From NCBI GenBank assembly GCA_020073525.1, contig JAIQFA010000013.1:1-64000 (forward strand): DNA of 64,000 nt. The letters are read 5' to 3'. This DNA comes from Terriglobia bacterium (lineage in GTDB: Bacteria; Acidobacteriota; Terriglobia; Terriglobales; Acidobacteriaceae). Below, in pieces: positions 57,147 through 64,000 of the stretch. The position numbers and the translations under genes are program-made. Numbering within the stretch: position 1 is the first letter of the stretch; every line of letters starts with the position of its first letter. The notes below the pieces were generated by a model. That model was given only the letters and a program-made list of their open reading frames with translations. It did not search any database and was not told the DNA's origin.

Positions 57147-59213
57147 ATGGCTCACGCAGTAGATGCACCTCCGCCGACACCGGTCGGACCCGTAACCGAG
57201 GTCCTGCACGGCATCGAGATCACAGACCCTTATCGCTGGCTAGAAGATCAGAACTCACCTCGAACGAGGAAGTGGCTCGAAGAGCAGGCTGCATACACAC
57301 GCGCATATTTTGCGTCGGTTCCGGACCGAGAGCGTATCAGGATGCGGGTTAGGGATCTGCTGGCTCTCAAGGAAGTTATCTCCGAACCTTGGAACGTCGG
57401 CAACCGCTACTTTTTCCTCAAGCGTCAGGAAGACAGGGAGCAGCCTGTCATAGTCATGAGGGACGGGTTGTTTGGGCCGGAAACTGTTCTGGTTGACCCA
57501 GCCCAGCGTGGAAGCGGGAACTCGATAGCTGTCTCTATCGCTACGATCTCTGCGGATGGTCGCTTCCTCGCGTACTCTGTGCGGCAAGGCGGTACTGATC
57601 ACTCATCTCTCGAAATTTTCGACGTCGAGCGGGGCACCGTACTTCGGGATCGCCTTCCGGAAGGCTTCTGCACCGGGATTGCCTTCGCCTCTGACGGCAC
57701 AGGGTTTTATTACTCCCATCGCGAGCTGCACGATCCCCATCCCAACTATCGAGCTGCTTTCTGGCACCGGTTTGGCACAGAGCGATCACAGGATCGGGAG
57801 ACGTTCTTTGCTGGAGAAGAACCCAACCTGTTCCTAGGGATTCTTGACTCCCCCGAAGCCAACCTATTGGCCTACACCGTCTTTTGCACTGGCAAGTTAC
57901 CTCGCAGTTCGGTTTATCTGCAGGAGATGTTATCCAAACCGGCCGAGGCCAGGCTTGTAGTCCAGGGAATTGAAGGCTGCTTTGTACCGATTTTCGTGCG
58001 TGGTCAACTGCTGGCTTACACGGACTTCGCAGCACCGAATTTCCGCATCGTTCGGATCGACTCAGCCTACCCTGATCCCTCGCATTGGCACGACGTTGTA
58101 CCCGAGTCAGACGAGCGCATCCAGCAATTTGCAGTCGCGGGTAATCAAGTGTTTGTGACTCGGATTGATCGCTTTTCCACGAAGGTTTATGCCTTTGGCC
58201 TCGACGGAGGACAGAAGGAAGTCCCGCACTTCCCTTCCCGCGGGACCATCGATTTGCTCAATCGGACGACTGCAACGGAGAAATTGTTCTACAGCTACAC
58301 TTCAATTTCCAAACCCGCTGCAGTTTATTGCTATGACGCACGCCGAGAAGATGTTTTCACTTGGAATGAAGCGAACGCTCCAGGCGATCCTTCTGCAATC
58401 GCAGTCGAGGAAACTGCATACACCTCCACAGACGGGACATCGGTTCCAGTCTTTCTTGCTGCCCGCAGGGACCTCTTACATTCGGGCCCACTCCCGACCT
58501 TCCTGACGGGCTACGGTGGCTTCGGGAGTTGCGTGACGCCTCGATTCACCGCGTTCGCCACGTTCTTAATGGAGCAGGGATTTCTATTTGCTGTCCCGGC
58601 TTTGCGGGGTGGCTCCGAACTGGGTGAGCAGTGGCACCGCGCCGGCAAACGCGAAAACCGTCAGAATTCGTTCAATGATTTTGTGACGGCGGCCGATTGG
58701 CTCATTCGAGAACAGCGCTCGATATCCGGCCGCATCGCTATTGGCGGAGGCTCTAACGCTGGCCTACTCGTTGGCGCAGCCATTACTCAACGTCCCGATC
58801 TGTTCTGCGCCGCCATCTGCCTGGGCCCGTTGCTCGACATGGCGAGATATCACCTCTTCAACTTTGCCGCGGGATGGGCTGACGAATACGGGTCGCCAGA
58901 AGATCCAGAGGACTTTCAATCCCTCTTGGCCTACTCGCCCTACCACCATGTCCTGGATAGGGTCGCGTATCCGGCAGTCTTGCTCATCTCGGGAGACGGA
59001 GACACTCGATGCAATCCGATGCACGCTCGCAAAATGGCGGCGCGCCTGCAGGTAGCAACTAGTTCCACCCGCCCCGTTCTGCTCGACTACAAACCCGCGT
59101 GGGGTCACACACCGGTTCAGCCCTTTTCGACGAAGATCGAGGCCCTAACCGACAGACTTGCCTTCGTCTGCCACGAACTCGGAGTTCATGTGCAACCAGG
59201 GAGGTCCTTGTGA
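57147..59213 (+). CDS. Prolyl oligopeptidase (S9A), first gene of the lasso operon
   Basis: 688 residues from the ATG at 57147 (GGAGAG upstream); the longer ORF-track frame has no such site and the family length is about 700. No signal peptide, so cytoplasmic. N-terminal PVTEVLHGIEITDPYRWLEDQNSPRTRKWLEEQ, seven-bladed propeller, then a hydrolase domain with the full triad: Ser in GGGSNAGLLVGA (about 536), Asp in SGDGDTRCNP (about 619), His in WGHTPVQP (about 654). Overlaps the B2 start by four bases (GTGA), so it is translated with the biosynthetic enzymes. Possible jobs: trimming the precursor tail or leader after Pro/Ala, or degrading product. It is not GFSRT type. Confidence 0.9.
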   Translation: MAHAVDAPPPTPVGPVTEVLHGIEITDPYRWLEDQNSPRTRKWLEEQAAYTRAYFASVPDRERIRMRVRDLLALKEVISEPWNVGNRYFFLKRQEDREQPVIVMRDGLFGPETVLVDPAQRGSGNSIAVSIATISADGRFLAYSVRQGGTDHSSLEIFDVERGTVLRDRLPEGFCTGIAFASDGTGFYYSHRELHDPHPNYRAAFWHRFGTERSQDRETFFAGEEPNLFLGILDSPEANLLAYTVFCTGKLPRSSVYLQEMLSKPAEARLVVQGIEGCFVPIFVRGQLLAYTDFAAPNFRIVRIDSAYPDPSHWHDVVPESDERIQQFAVAGNQVFVTRIDRFSTKVYAFGLDGGQKEVPHFPSRGTIDLLNRTTATEKLFYSYTSISKPAAVYCYDARREDVFTWNEANAPGDPSAIAVEETAYTSTDGTSVPVFLAARRDLLHSGPLPTFLTGYGGFGSCVTPRFTAFATFLMEQGFLFAVPALRGGSELGEQWHRAGKRENRQNSFNDFVTAADWLIREQRSISGRIAIGGGSNAGLLVGAAITQRPDLFCAAICLGPLLDMARYHLFNFAAGWADEYGSPEDPEDFQSLLAYSPYHHVLDRVAYPAVLLISGDGDTRCNPMHARKMAARLQVATSSTRPVLLDYKPAWGHTPVQPFSTKIEALTDRLAFVCHELGVHVQPGRSL

Positions 59214-59581
59214 TTCTCTTCCTCCAAGCGTTGTTTGTGCTCTTGGCCTACGACATTTTGAGCGCTCTTTGCCGTTTTCAAACCATTTACTCCATGGTGA
59301 GAGGCTGGACGGTCAACAGCAAGACTGACGGACCGGACATTATCGACAGGGTGTGCATGGCGGTCAACTACGCCTGCGTTTGGTACCCGAAACAAGCCCT
59401 TTGCCTGCAGCGATCCTTTGTCACTACCTATTTGCTCAGGAAGCACGGCGTCGCAGCCCAGATGGTCCTGGGCGCGCAGAAACTGCCCTTCAAGGCCCAC
59501 GCTTGGGTCGAAGTCGATGGGCAAGCCATCAACGAAAGATCGAATGTCCAGGCCACCTACGCCGTTTGGGACAAGTGCTAG
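59210..59581 (+). CDS. Lasso-peptide B2-type transglutaminase-like leader peptidase
   Basis: 123 residues from a GTG at 59210, preceded by GGGAGG and overlapping the peptidase stop; the ORF-track start at 59099 lies inside the upstream gene. A transglutaminase-like Cys protease: Cys65 in KQALCLQRS and His97 in KAHAWVEVDG, 32 residues apart as in McjB, with the acid from Asp103 or the nearby Glu. Conserved LxxHGxxAQMVLGAQ-type strand precedes the His. It cleaves the leader from the precursor, delivered by the PqqD-like partner, and hands the core to the cyclase. Confidence 0.9.
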   Translation: MILFLQALFVLLAYDILSALCRFQTIYSMVRGWTVNSKTDGPDIIDRVCMAVNYACVWYPKQALCLQRSFVTTYLLRKHGVAAQMVLGAQKLPFKAHAWVEVDGQAINERSNVQATYAVWDKC

Positions 59582-59594
59582 CAAGGAGAACGGT

Positions 59595-61517
59595 ATGAGC
59601 GTGCAGGCAGGGATTTGGAATTTTGACGGAAGGCCGGTCGACCACAAGCTTCTCGCGGATATCAGTGAGTCGTTGAAGCAGCAAGGTCCAGACGGCGAAT
59701 CCTGCCATGTAGACGGTTCCGTTGCGCTTCTCTATCGGCCATTCCACGCCACGGCCGAGTCACGCCGGGAAAAACAACCATACTTCTCGCACCGGGGCTT
59801 CGTTCTCACCTGGGACGGCCGCCTCGACAACCGTTGCGATCTCATCGCCGACCTCCGTAGCGATCTCGAAACCAATCCCACCGACCTAGCCATCGTCGCC
59901 GCTGCCTTCGACCGTTGGGAGACTGACTCCTTTCGCCGCATCATCGGAGACTGGGCGGTCTCCGTATGGAAACCTCACCAGCAGGAACTACTTTTTGCCA
60001 CTGACTACATGGCCATCCGGCACGTCTTTTACTACCTCAAGAATGACCGAATCTGGTGGTCGACGGATCTCAGTCCGCTGGTGCTGCTTTCGGGCGATAA
60101 GTTCCACATCGATGATGACTACATCGCCGGATACTTTGCCCACGAACCTGACGCTCATTTGACACCTTACCGAGAGATTCGCGAGGTTCCGCCAGGTCAA
60201 TTTGTCCGCATTCGAAAGGGTGCCGCCTCGGTCGAGCGCTACTGGCGGTTCAGCCCGAAGTCGCGCATCCGCTACAAAACCGACGCGGAATATGAGGAAC
60301 ACTTCCGCCACGTCTTCCGGCAATCCGTTCGGCGCAGATTGCGTTCGGATTCACCGATCCTCGCAGAACTGAGTGGCGGCCTGGACTCTTCTTCGATTGT
60401 CTGCATGGCGGACGACATTCTGGCGAAAGAGGGTGCGGAAAGGCCCCGCCTCGACACGATCTCCTATTACGACAAGACCGAGCCTAGTGGGGACGACTGT
60501 ATTCACTTTCCGAAGATCGAGCAGAAGCGTAGAAGAGTCGGCATTCACATTGATAGCAGCAAAATGGGAAACTCTCCCGCTTCGCTTGGATTGCCGGAGT
60601 TCTGCCCTTTTCCTGGAGCCCTCGGCGCCGGAGAGGAACTTGGACATGAGCGCGCCGATGTTGTGCGTGGCGGCGGCTACCGGGCGGTGCTGTCAGGCAT
60701 TGGCGGCGACGAGTTCATGGGAGGAGTCCCCGATCCTCGCGCCCTCTTGGCCGATCTTATCGTGCAGTTTAAGCTCGTCAGCCTCGCCAAACAGCTCACG
60801 GCCTGGAGTTTGGTCAAACGGAGACCCTGCATTCAACTTCTCTGGCAGTCAGCAATCGATGTCCTGCCTGCTTCCCTGGGCCAATACTTGGTCAAGGAGG
60901 CTAAAGTCGAATCATGGATTGACAGAGGCTTCGCCAAGCGCACCAACCTTGCCCTCCACTTGCTGGACGTCGACGAACACTTCGGGCTCTGGTTACCAAC
61001 CCGCCGCGGTTACGTCGCGGGTGTGCACTTGATGGCCTGTAAATTGGCCAAGTTTACGCCGTCGGTATCTGCACTCGAGGAGGCTCGCTATCCCTATCTC
61101 GATCAGAATCTGATTGAGTTCATACTCGCCATACCGGCCAGTCAGATGTTGCGTCCCGGTGAGAGACGTTCGCTCATGCGGCGGTCGCTGGCCGGCATGG
61201 TGCCTGAGGAGATCCTGTCGCGTCGCACCAAGCAGGTCGGTGCGCGCACCCCTGTCGTCGTCCTGGAGAAACACTGGGACGAGCTTCAAAGCATCTACCA
61301 GACGCCTCTCAGCTCAAGTCTCGGATATGTGGATGAGGCTCACTTGCTGAAGACGATCTGCGACGCCCGTGCCGGAAAGATTGTTCCTATGGTGCGGGTA
61401 TTTTGGACGATTTCGCTGGAATATTGGCTACGTGACCTGGCTGCACGCGGACTGCTCGACGCTCCCGCGGCCTCCTCGTCATTGGCGAGACAACGTGACC
61501 TGCAGGTAACTGCGTAG
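59595..61517 (+). CDS. Lasso-peptide C-type asparagine-synthetase-like macrolactam cyclase
   Basis: 640 residues from the ATG at 59595 with AAGGAG at six bases; the ORF-track start at 59418 overlaps B2 in another frame. The N-terminal glutaminase-like domain begins MSVQAG and lacks the catalytic Cys2, so it cannot use glutamine. The synthetase domain has the ATP pyrophosphatase loop LAELSGGLDSSSIVC and LSGIGGDEFMGGV, and the closing EEARYPYLDQNLIEFILAIP and SRRTKQVG motifs. It adenylates an Asp/Glu side chain of the core, which is attacked by the new N-terminus to make the ring. 14 bases after B2 and 70 before precursor 1. Confidence 0.93.
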   Translation: MSVQAGIWNFDGRPVDHKLLADISESLKQQGPDGESCHVDGSVALLYRPFHATAESRREKQPYFSHRGFVLTWDGRLDNRCDLIADLRSDLETNPTDLAIVAAAFDRWETDSFRRIIGDWAVSVWKPHQQELLFATDYMAIRHVFYYLKNDRIWWSTDLSPLVLLSGDKFHIDDDYIAGYFAHEPDAHLTPYREIREVPPGQFVRIRKGAASVERYWRFSPKSRIRYKTDAEYEEHFRHVFRQSVRRRLRSDSPILAELSGGLDSSSIVCMADDILAKEGAERPRLDTISYYDKTEPSGDDCIHFPKIEQKRRRVGIHIDSSKMGNSPASLGLPEFCPFPGALGAGEELGHERADVVRGGGYRAVLSGIGGDEFMGGVPDPRALLADLIVQFKLVSLAKQLTAWSLVKRRPCIQLLWQSAIDVLPASLGQYLVKEAKVESWIDRGFAKRTNLALHLLDVDEHFGLWLPTRRGYVAGVHLMACKLAKFTPSVSALEEARYPYLDQNLIEFILAIPASQMLRPGERRSLMRRSLAGMVPEEILSRRTKQVGARTPVVVLEKHWDELQSIYQTPLSSSLGYVDEAHLLKTICDARAGKIVPMVRVFWTISLEYWLRDLAARGLLDAPAASSSLARQRDLQVTA

Positions 61518-61587
61518 CCGTGGCCAGCAACGATCTTCCGTACCCAGCACGATCGGGGACGGAATATTTCAACAAAGGAGATACACC

Positions 61588-61737
61588 ATGAACTACAGCA
61601 AGCCCGATGTAAGCACTCTCGGTCAGGCCAAGAGCGTGATCGAGCAGACTCCCGTCACTACGAAGCTGAGCACCAGTTCCGACGGCGGTCCGATTGGCTT
61701 CAACAAGCCCAATCCCGCGTACGACCTGGACGAGTAA
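61588..61737 (+). CDS. Lasso-type RiPP precursor peptide 1 (49 aa)
   Basis: Too short for the ORF track. AAAGGAG lies just before the ATG. The leader MNYSKPDVSTLGQAKSVIEQ carries the YxxP and LG recognition pattern of lasso leaders bound by PqqD-like proteins. The region from residue 21 is TPVTTKLSTSSDG, then GPIGFNKP, then the tail NPAYDLDE. The only acid at a plausible ring position is Asp32, at the position of Glu32 in precursor 2; ring closure from residue 24, 25 or 26 would give a 9-, 8- or 7-residue ring, but none starts with Gly. The core start is therefore unresolved. It follows the cyclase gene. Confidence 0.85.
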   Translation: MNYSKPDVSTLGQAKSVIEQTPVTTKLSTSSDGGPIGFNKPNPAYDLDE

Positions 61738-61751
61738 CCAAAGAACGGGTC
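61711..61751 (+). repeat. 41-bp direct repeat covering the precursor 3' ends, copy 1
   Basis: Starts AATCCCGCGTACGACCTGG and runs through the stop codon into the 3' flank (CCAAAGAACGGGTC). Copy 2 at 62024-62064 differs at one base. It encodes the shared NPAYDLDE tail. The conserved flank shows that the two precursor genes arose by tandem duplication. Confidence 0.8.
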
Positions 61752-61779
61752 ACTAATTTGTCAGCAATTAGCGCCCACA

Positions 61780-61810
61780 CCTTCCCGACCGTGCACAACG
61801 GCCGGGAAGG
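61780..61810 (+). terminator. Strong hairpin between the two precursor genes
   Basis: CCTTCCCG-A-CCGT and ACGG-C-CGGGAAGG form a 12-pair stem with one mismatch and a five-base loop (GCACA). No T-run follows, so it may be an mRNA 3'-end stabiliser or partial terminator that raises precursor 1 transcript over downstream message rather than a full stop. Confidence 0.5.
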
Positions 61811-61903
61811 ACATATTACACCTTCGCGTGCGGATCAAGCGAGCGACGACCGCCCGCAGTATTTCGGCGTACGCAATGCATATTTCAGAAAAGGAGCTAC
61901 GCC

Positions 61904-62050
61904 ATGAACTACGTGAAACCAGAAGTGGCGGTACTCGGCACGGCAGTTCGCGTGATCGAGCAGATCCCCATCCAAAAGGGGCCTTACACGGTTATCGAGG
62001 TAGCTTCCCCGAAGTATAGGGTCAATCCCGCGTACGACCTGGACGAGTAA
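61904..62050 (+). CDS. Lasso-type RiPP precursor peptide 2 (48 aa)
   Basis: Too short for the ORF track. AAAAGGAG precedes the ATG. Leader MNYVKPEVAVLGTAVRVIEQ aligns without gaps to precursor 1 through residue 20. The core region IPIQKGPYTVIEVASPKYRV is followed by the same NPAYDLDE tail. Gly26 and Glu32 would allow a seven-residue macrolactam (GPYTVIE), with Gly a favoured first residue in lasso peptides; the usual Thr at position -2 is Gln here. The Ser-Pro-Lys-Tyr-Arg segment would form the loop and tail. Ring size and the fate of NPAYDLDE are inferred. Confidence 0.85.
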   Translation: MNYVKPEVAVLGTAVRVIEQIPIQKGPYTVIEVASPKYRVNPAYDLDE

Positions 62051-62064
62051 CCAAAGGACGGGTC
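62024..62064 (+). repeat. 41-bp direct repeat covering the precursor 3' ends, copy 2
   Basis: Identical to 61711-61751 except one base (CCAAAGG for CCAAAGA). See copy 1 for what it encodes. Confidence 0.8.
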
Positions 62065-62120
62065 GGCACATCACCCTGCCTATGACGAATCGAGAGGGTG
62101 TGCTCTGGAGCGGTAGTAGA

Positions 62121-64000
62121 TCACTGCGTACTGCCGCTTGTAGTCGCTGGACGGCTCAGGCCTCGCAACTCGCGCCAGCGCTTATACTGCTCAGCCTTTG
62201 CTGGATCAGGATCCTCCTCGCCCTTGAGCCAAAAGCAAAACCAATCCACGTCGCCCTGCTGCGAAACCATGCGCTCCCAAGGCTTTTCTAAAATGTGCGT
62301 ACCATCGGGAAGGTAGATCAGTTCGACCGGTTTCCCCAGTCCATAGAGTCCCGAAAACCAATTCCACTCCTGCAGCAAAGAATATGGTCCGATAGCCTGA
62401 ATCCGCACTGGGGCCTGGACTTGGTCCATGTGAAAAGCGGAGACCCGCGTCGTCCAGGAAGATAGCGCATCGCCAAAGGGGGCGCCGCCGTTCAGGGCTT
62501 CAGACTCCCCAGCTAGATCAGAGTTTATGTTCGAGAATGCGAAGTACTGAAAGTAGCCAGCGTCCACTCCGTCGGCAATGACTGCTGCCGCAATGCGGTA
62601 CTTGGAAAATGCCAGCATGTGGGTCACGTAGTAACAGGTTCGGCTGAACCCCATAATGCCCACGAGGTTCCGATCAATAAGGCCTCCGCCATCCAGGTAA
62701 TCGATCGCACTCTCATAGTCCACCATTGCGCTCGGCGCCTCCTTTGGAGTTCCCGCTAAATGCCAAGCTAACTCGGTAACCTGCAGAACAAAAAAACCTT
62801 TTCCCGCCAGGGGCTGAGCAGCGAACGCTGTCGCCCAGGGGCCATCCGTCCAGAATCGATCAGGAACCCACCCATGGGTTTGTATGACTAACGGATATTT
62901 CTGCCCCGCGACATAGTCCACAGGCCAATAGAGCCCCCCCTTTTCTTCATTCCCATGAGAATTCTTCCACGAAACTTCCTCGACCTTGGCGAAAGCCAGA
63001 TCCCGGAACTGAGGATTCAGGTCCATGAGCAGAGATTTCCGGCCACCATCCGGGGCAATCGCAACAATCCGCGGCGGCGTATTCATGTCCTCCTCGCGAA
63101 CAATGTCGGGCAGCGAAGACGGTTTCTTTTCGTCCGACGCACTCACCCGAGACCATGTCTCGCTATTCCTTCTAAAGTAGGCCTTCGGCGGATTCTTCCC
63201 GCTGTCTAGTCTTCCCACATCACATATCACCGCATTGGTCTTTCGATCCCACTCAATAAGTTTCAAGTCTTCGTCGCTTATCGTCAGGAACTGGAGGCTG
63301 GGAATCTTGTATTCCAGCAGGAAGGCGTGCGCCTTCCGCCGCTTTTGTTCCACCGGATCATCGACATTCAACGGCAGGTACACATTGGAAACCACCACTG
63401 ACTTGCTGTCGGGCGACCAGGCCATCTCCGATCCAGAAGGCGAGATTGGCGCATCGGACAAGACTGTGCTTGCACCAGTCCGCATGTCCACCAATTCGTA
63501 TTGGGAGATGGTCGTTTGGTCTCCGTGCTTCGCTGGGTGATGGGTAATGGTCTGTAAGATCTGGTCCTCGTACCCGCTCCACGCCTCGGGAACACGAGGG
63601 GGTCTCGTCTGAATGAGGAGGTGCGCGCCATCCGGGGAAAGCGCGATCGCACTCTCGTCCAAGTAATCGATTCGCCCTTCCAGTTTTATCTTGATTTCCG
63701 GCCTATTTCCAGGTTGCTTTATGAACAAGATGGGTCCGCCGCTCCCGTACCCTCCCCTGATAAGATCGGATAATCCCTCGTGCGTGACGTTGAATCCATT
63801 TCGCGCGACGCCGTCACTCGTGAGACTCGTAACTTGATTTTCCGTGACATACGCGATTTCATCGGCGCCGGGCGTAGTGACGAACAAGGTCAGATTGGTA
63901 TCGTGATTCGTGAGCCGCGTGAGCTTTCTGGAGTTGCATCGAATTGAGTAGATTTCACTTTTTTCGCCGGCGTGCTCTCCCAGAAACAAAAGAGTATCGT
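62121..64000 (-). CDS. S9-family peptidase, GFSRT type, isopeptidase-like; N-terminus beyond window
   Basis: The frame stays open to the window edge (TLLFLGEHAGEKSEIYS), so the ORF-track start at 63989 is internal; by comparison with the 800-residue paralogue at 16371 roughly 170 N-terminal residues are missing. Propeller then hydrolase domain: elbow GIMGFSRTCYYVTHML with Ser, His in LPDGTHIL, and no Asp at the usual place (IQAIGPYSLLQEWNWFSGL), although a Glu lies close by. The tail EDPDPAKAEQYKRWRELRGL matches the paralogue. Convergent with precursor 2, 70 bases away. By family and position the best candidate for opening or degrading the local lasso product. Confidence 0.82.
   Translation of the reverse strand, partial: DTLLFLGEHAGEKSEIYSIRCNSRKLTRLTNHDTNLTLFVTTPGADEIAYVTENQVTSLTSDGVARNGFNVTHEGLSDLIRGGYGSGGPILFIKQPGNRPEIKIKLEGRIDYLDESAIALSPDGAHLLIQTRPPRVPEAWSGYEDQILQTITHHPAKHGDQTTISQYELVDMRTGASTVLSDAPISPSGSEMAWSPDSKSVVVSNVYLPLNVDDPVEQKRRKAHAFLLEYKIPSLQFLTISDEDLKLIEWDRKTNAVICDVGRLDSGKNPPKAYFRRNSETWSRVSASDEKKPSSLPDIVREEDMNTPPRIVAIAPDGGRKSLLMDLNPQFRDLAFAKVEEVSWKNSHGNEEKGGLYWPVDYVAGQKYPLVIQTHGWVPDRFWTDGPWATAFAAQPLAGKGFFVLQVTELAWHLAGTPKEAPSAMVDYESAIDYLDGGGLIDRNLVGIMGFSRTCYYVTHMLAFSKYRIAAAVIADGVDAGYFQYFAFSNINSDLAGESEALNGGAPFGDALSSWTTRVSAFHMDQVQAPVRIQAIGPYSLLQEWNWFSGLYGLGKPVELIYLPDGTHILEKPWERMVSQQGDVDWFCFWLKGEEDPDPAKAEQYKRWRELRGLSRPATTSGSTQ

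Noticed and set aside
61588-61737. Core of precursor 1 starting at GPIGFNKP as a standard Gly-first lasso ring
   Set aside because: There is no Asp or Glu at positions 7-9 after that Gly, so a normal macrolactam cannot form.
1-64000. tRNA, rRNA, CRISPR array or insertion sequence
   Set aside because: No cloverleaf, rRNA-like segment, regular repeat-spacer array or transposase was seen by eye. A tRNAscan or ISfinder run would be decisive.

Overview
The window reads as a chromosomal segment of an acidobacterium, most likely subdivision 1 (Koribacter/Terriglobus-like). This rests on gene content, not on a marker gene: several Oar-like TonB-dependent receptors of 1040-1070 residues with an N-terminal carboxypeptidase-regulatory-like domain, exported Asp-box (BNR) proteins, and ECF sigma factors paired with zinc-finger membrane anti-sigma factors. 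No rRNA, tRNA, transposase or CRISPR array was seen.

Layout. 1-6.5 kb holds housekeeping genes: nadC (cut by the window edge) and nadB on the plus strand, then on the minus strand a BtuB-like receptor, sdaA and a CADD/PqqC-like protein. 6.5-48.5 kb is almost entirely minus strand. It contains four copies of one cassette in the order ECF sigma, anti-sigma, Oar-like receptor, exported hydrolase. Cassette I (7.9-15.0 kb) ends in an Asp-box protein, II (16.4-24.4 kb) in an S9 peptidase with an unusual GFSRT elbow, III (29.3-39.8 kb) in an Asp-box protein plus a canonical S9 peptidase, and IV (40.2-48.5 kb) in an Asp-box protein plus an exported cyanophycinase-like protein. Between cassettes lie a TonB C-terminal-domain protein, a truncated cysH remnant, an HxlR regulator with an M16 peptidase, a LolA-like protein, and decayed repeats at the cassette boundaries.

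49-64 kb contains a hybrid histidine kinase, an unrecognised protein, and a lasso-peptide-type RiPP locus: ABC exporter (minus), PqqD-like recognition element (plus), XRE/S24-like regulator (minus), then a plus-strand operon of prolyl oligopeptidase, B2 leader peptidase and asparagine-synthetase-like cyclase. The operon ends in two tandem precursor genes too short for the ORF track. They share a YxKP leader and an identical C-terminal NPAYDLDE tail. A second GFSRT-type S9 peptidase converges on the precursors and runs off the right edge.

Working model (inference): precursors are bound by the PqqD-like protein, cut by B2, cyclised by the synthetase homologue and exported by the ABC protein. 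The GFSRT S9 proteins resemble lasso-peptide isopeptidases, and one sits in a sigma/anti-sigma/receptor cassette. In proteobacteria, lasso loci with isopeptidases are also accompanied by TonB receptors and ECF regulators. A perfect 18-bp palindrome with a near-copy between the exporter and the PqqD-like gene is a candidate operator.
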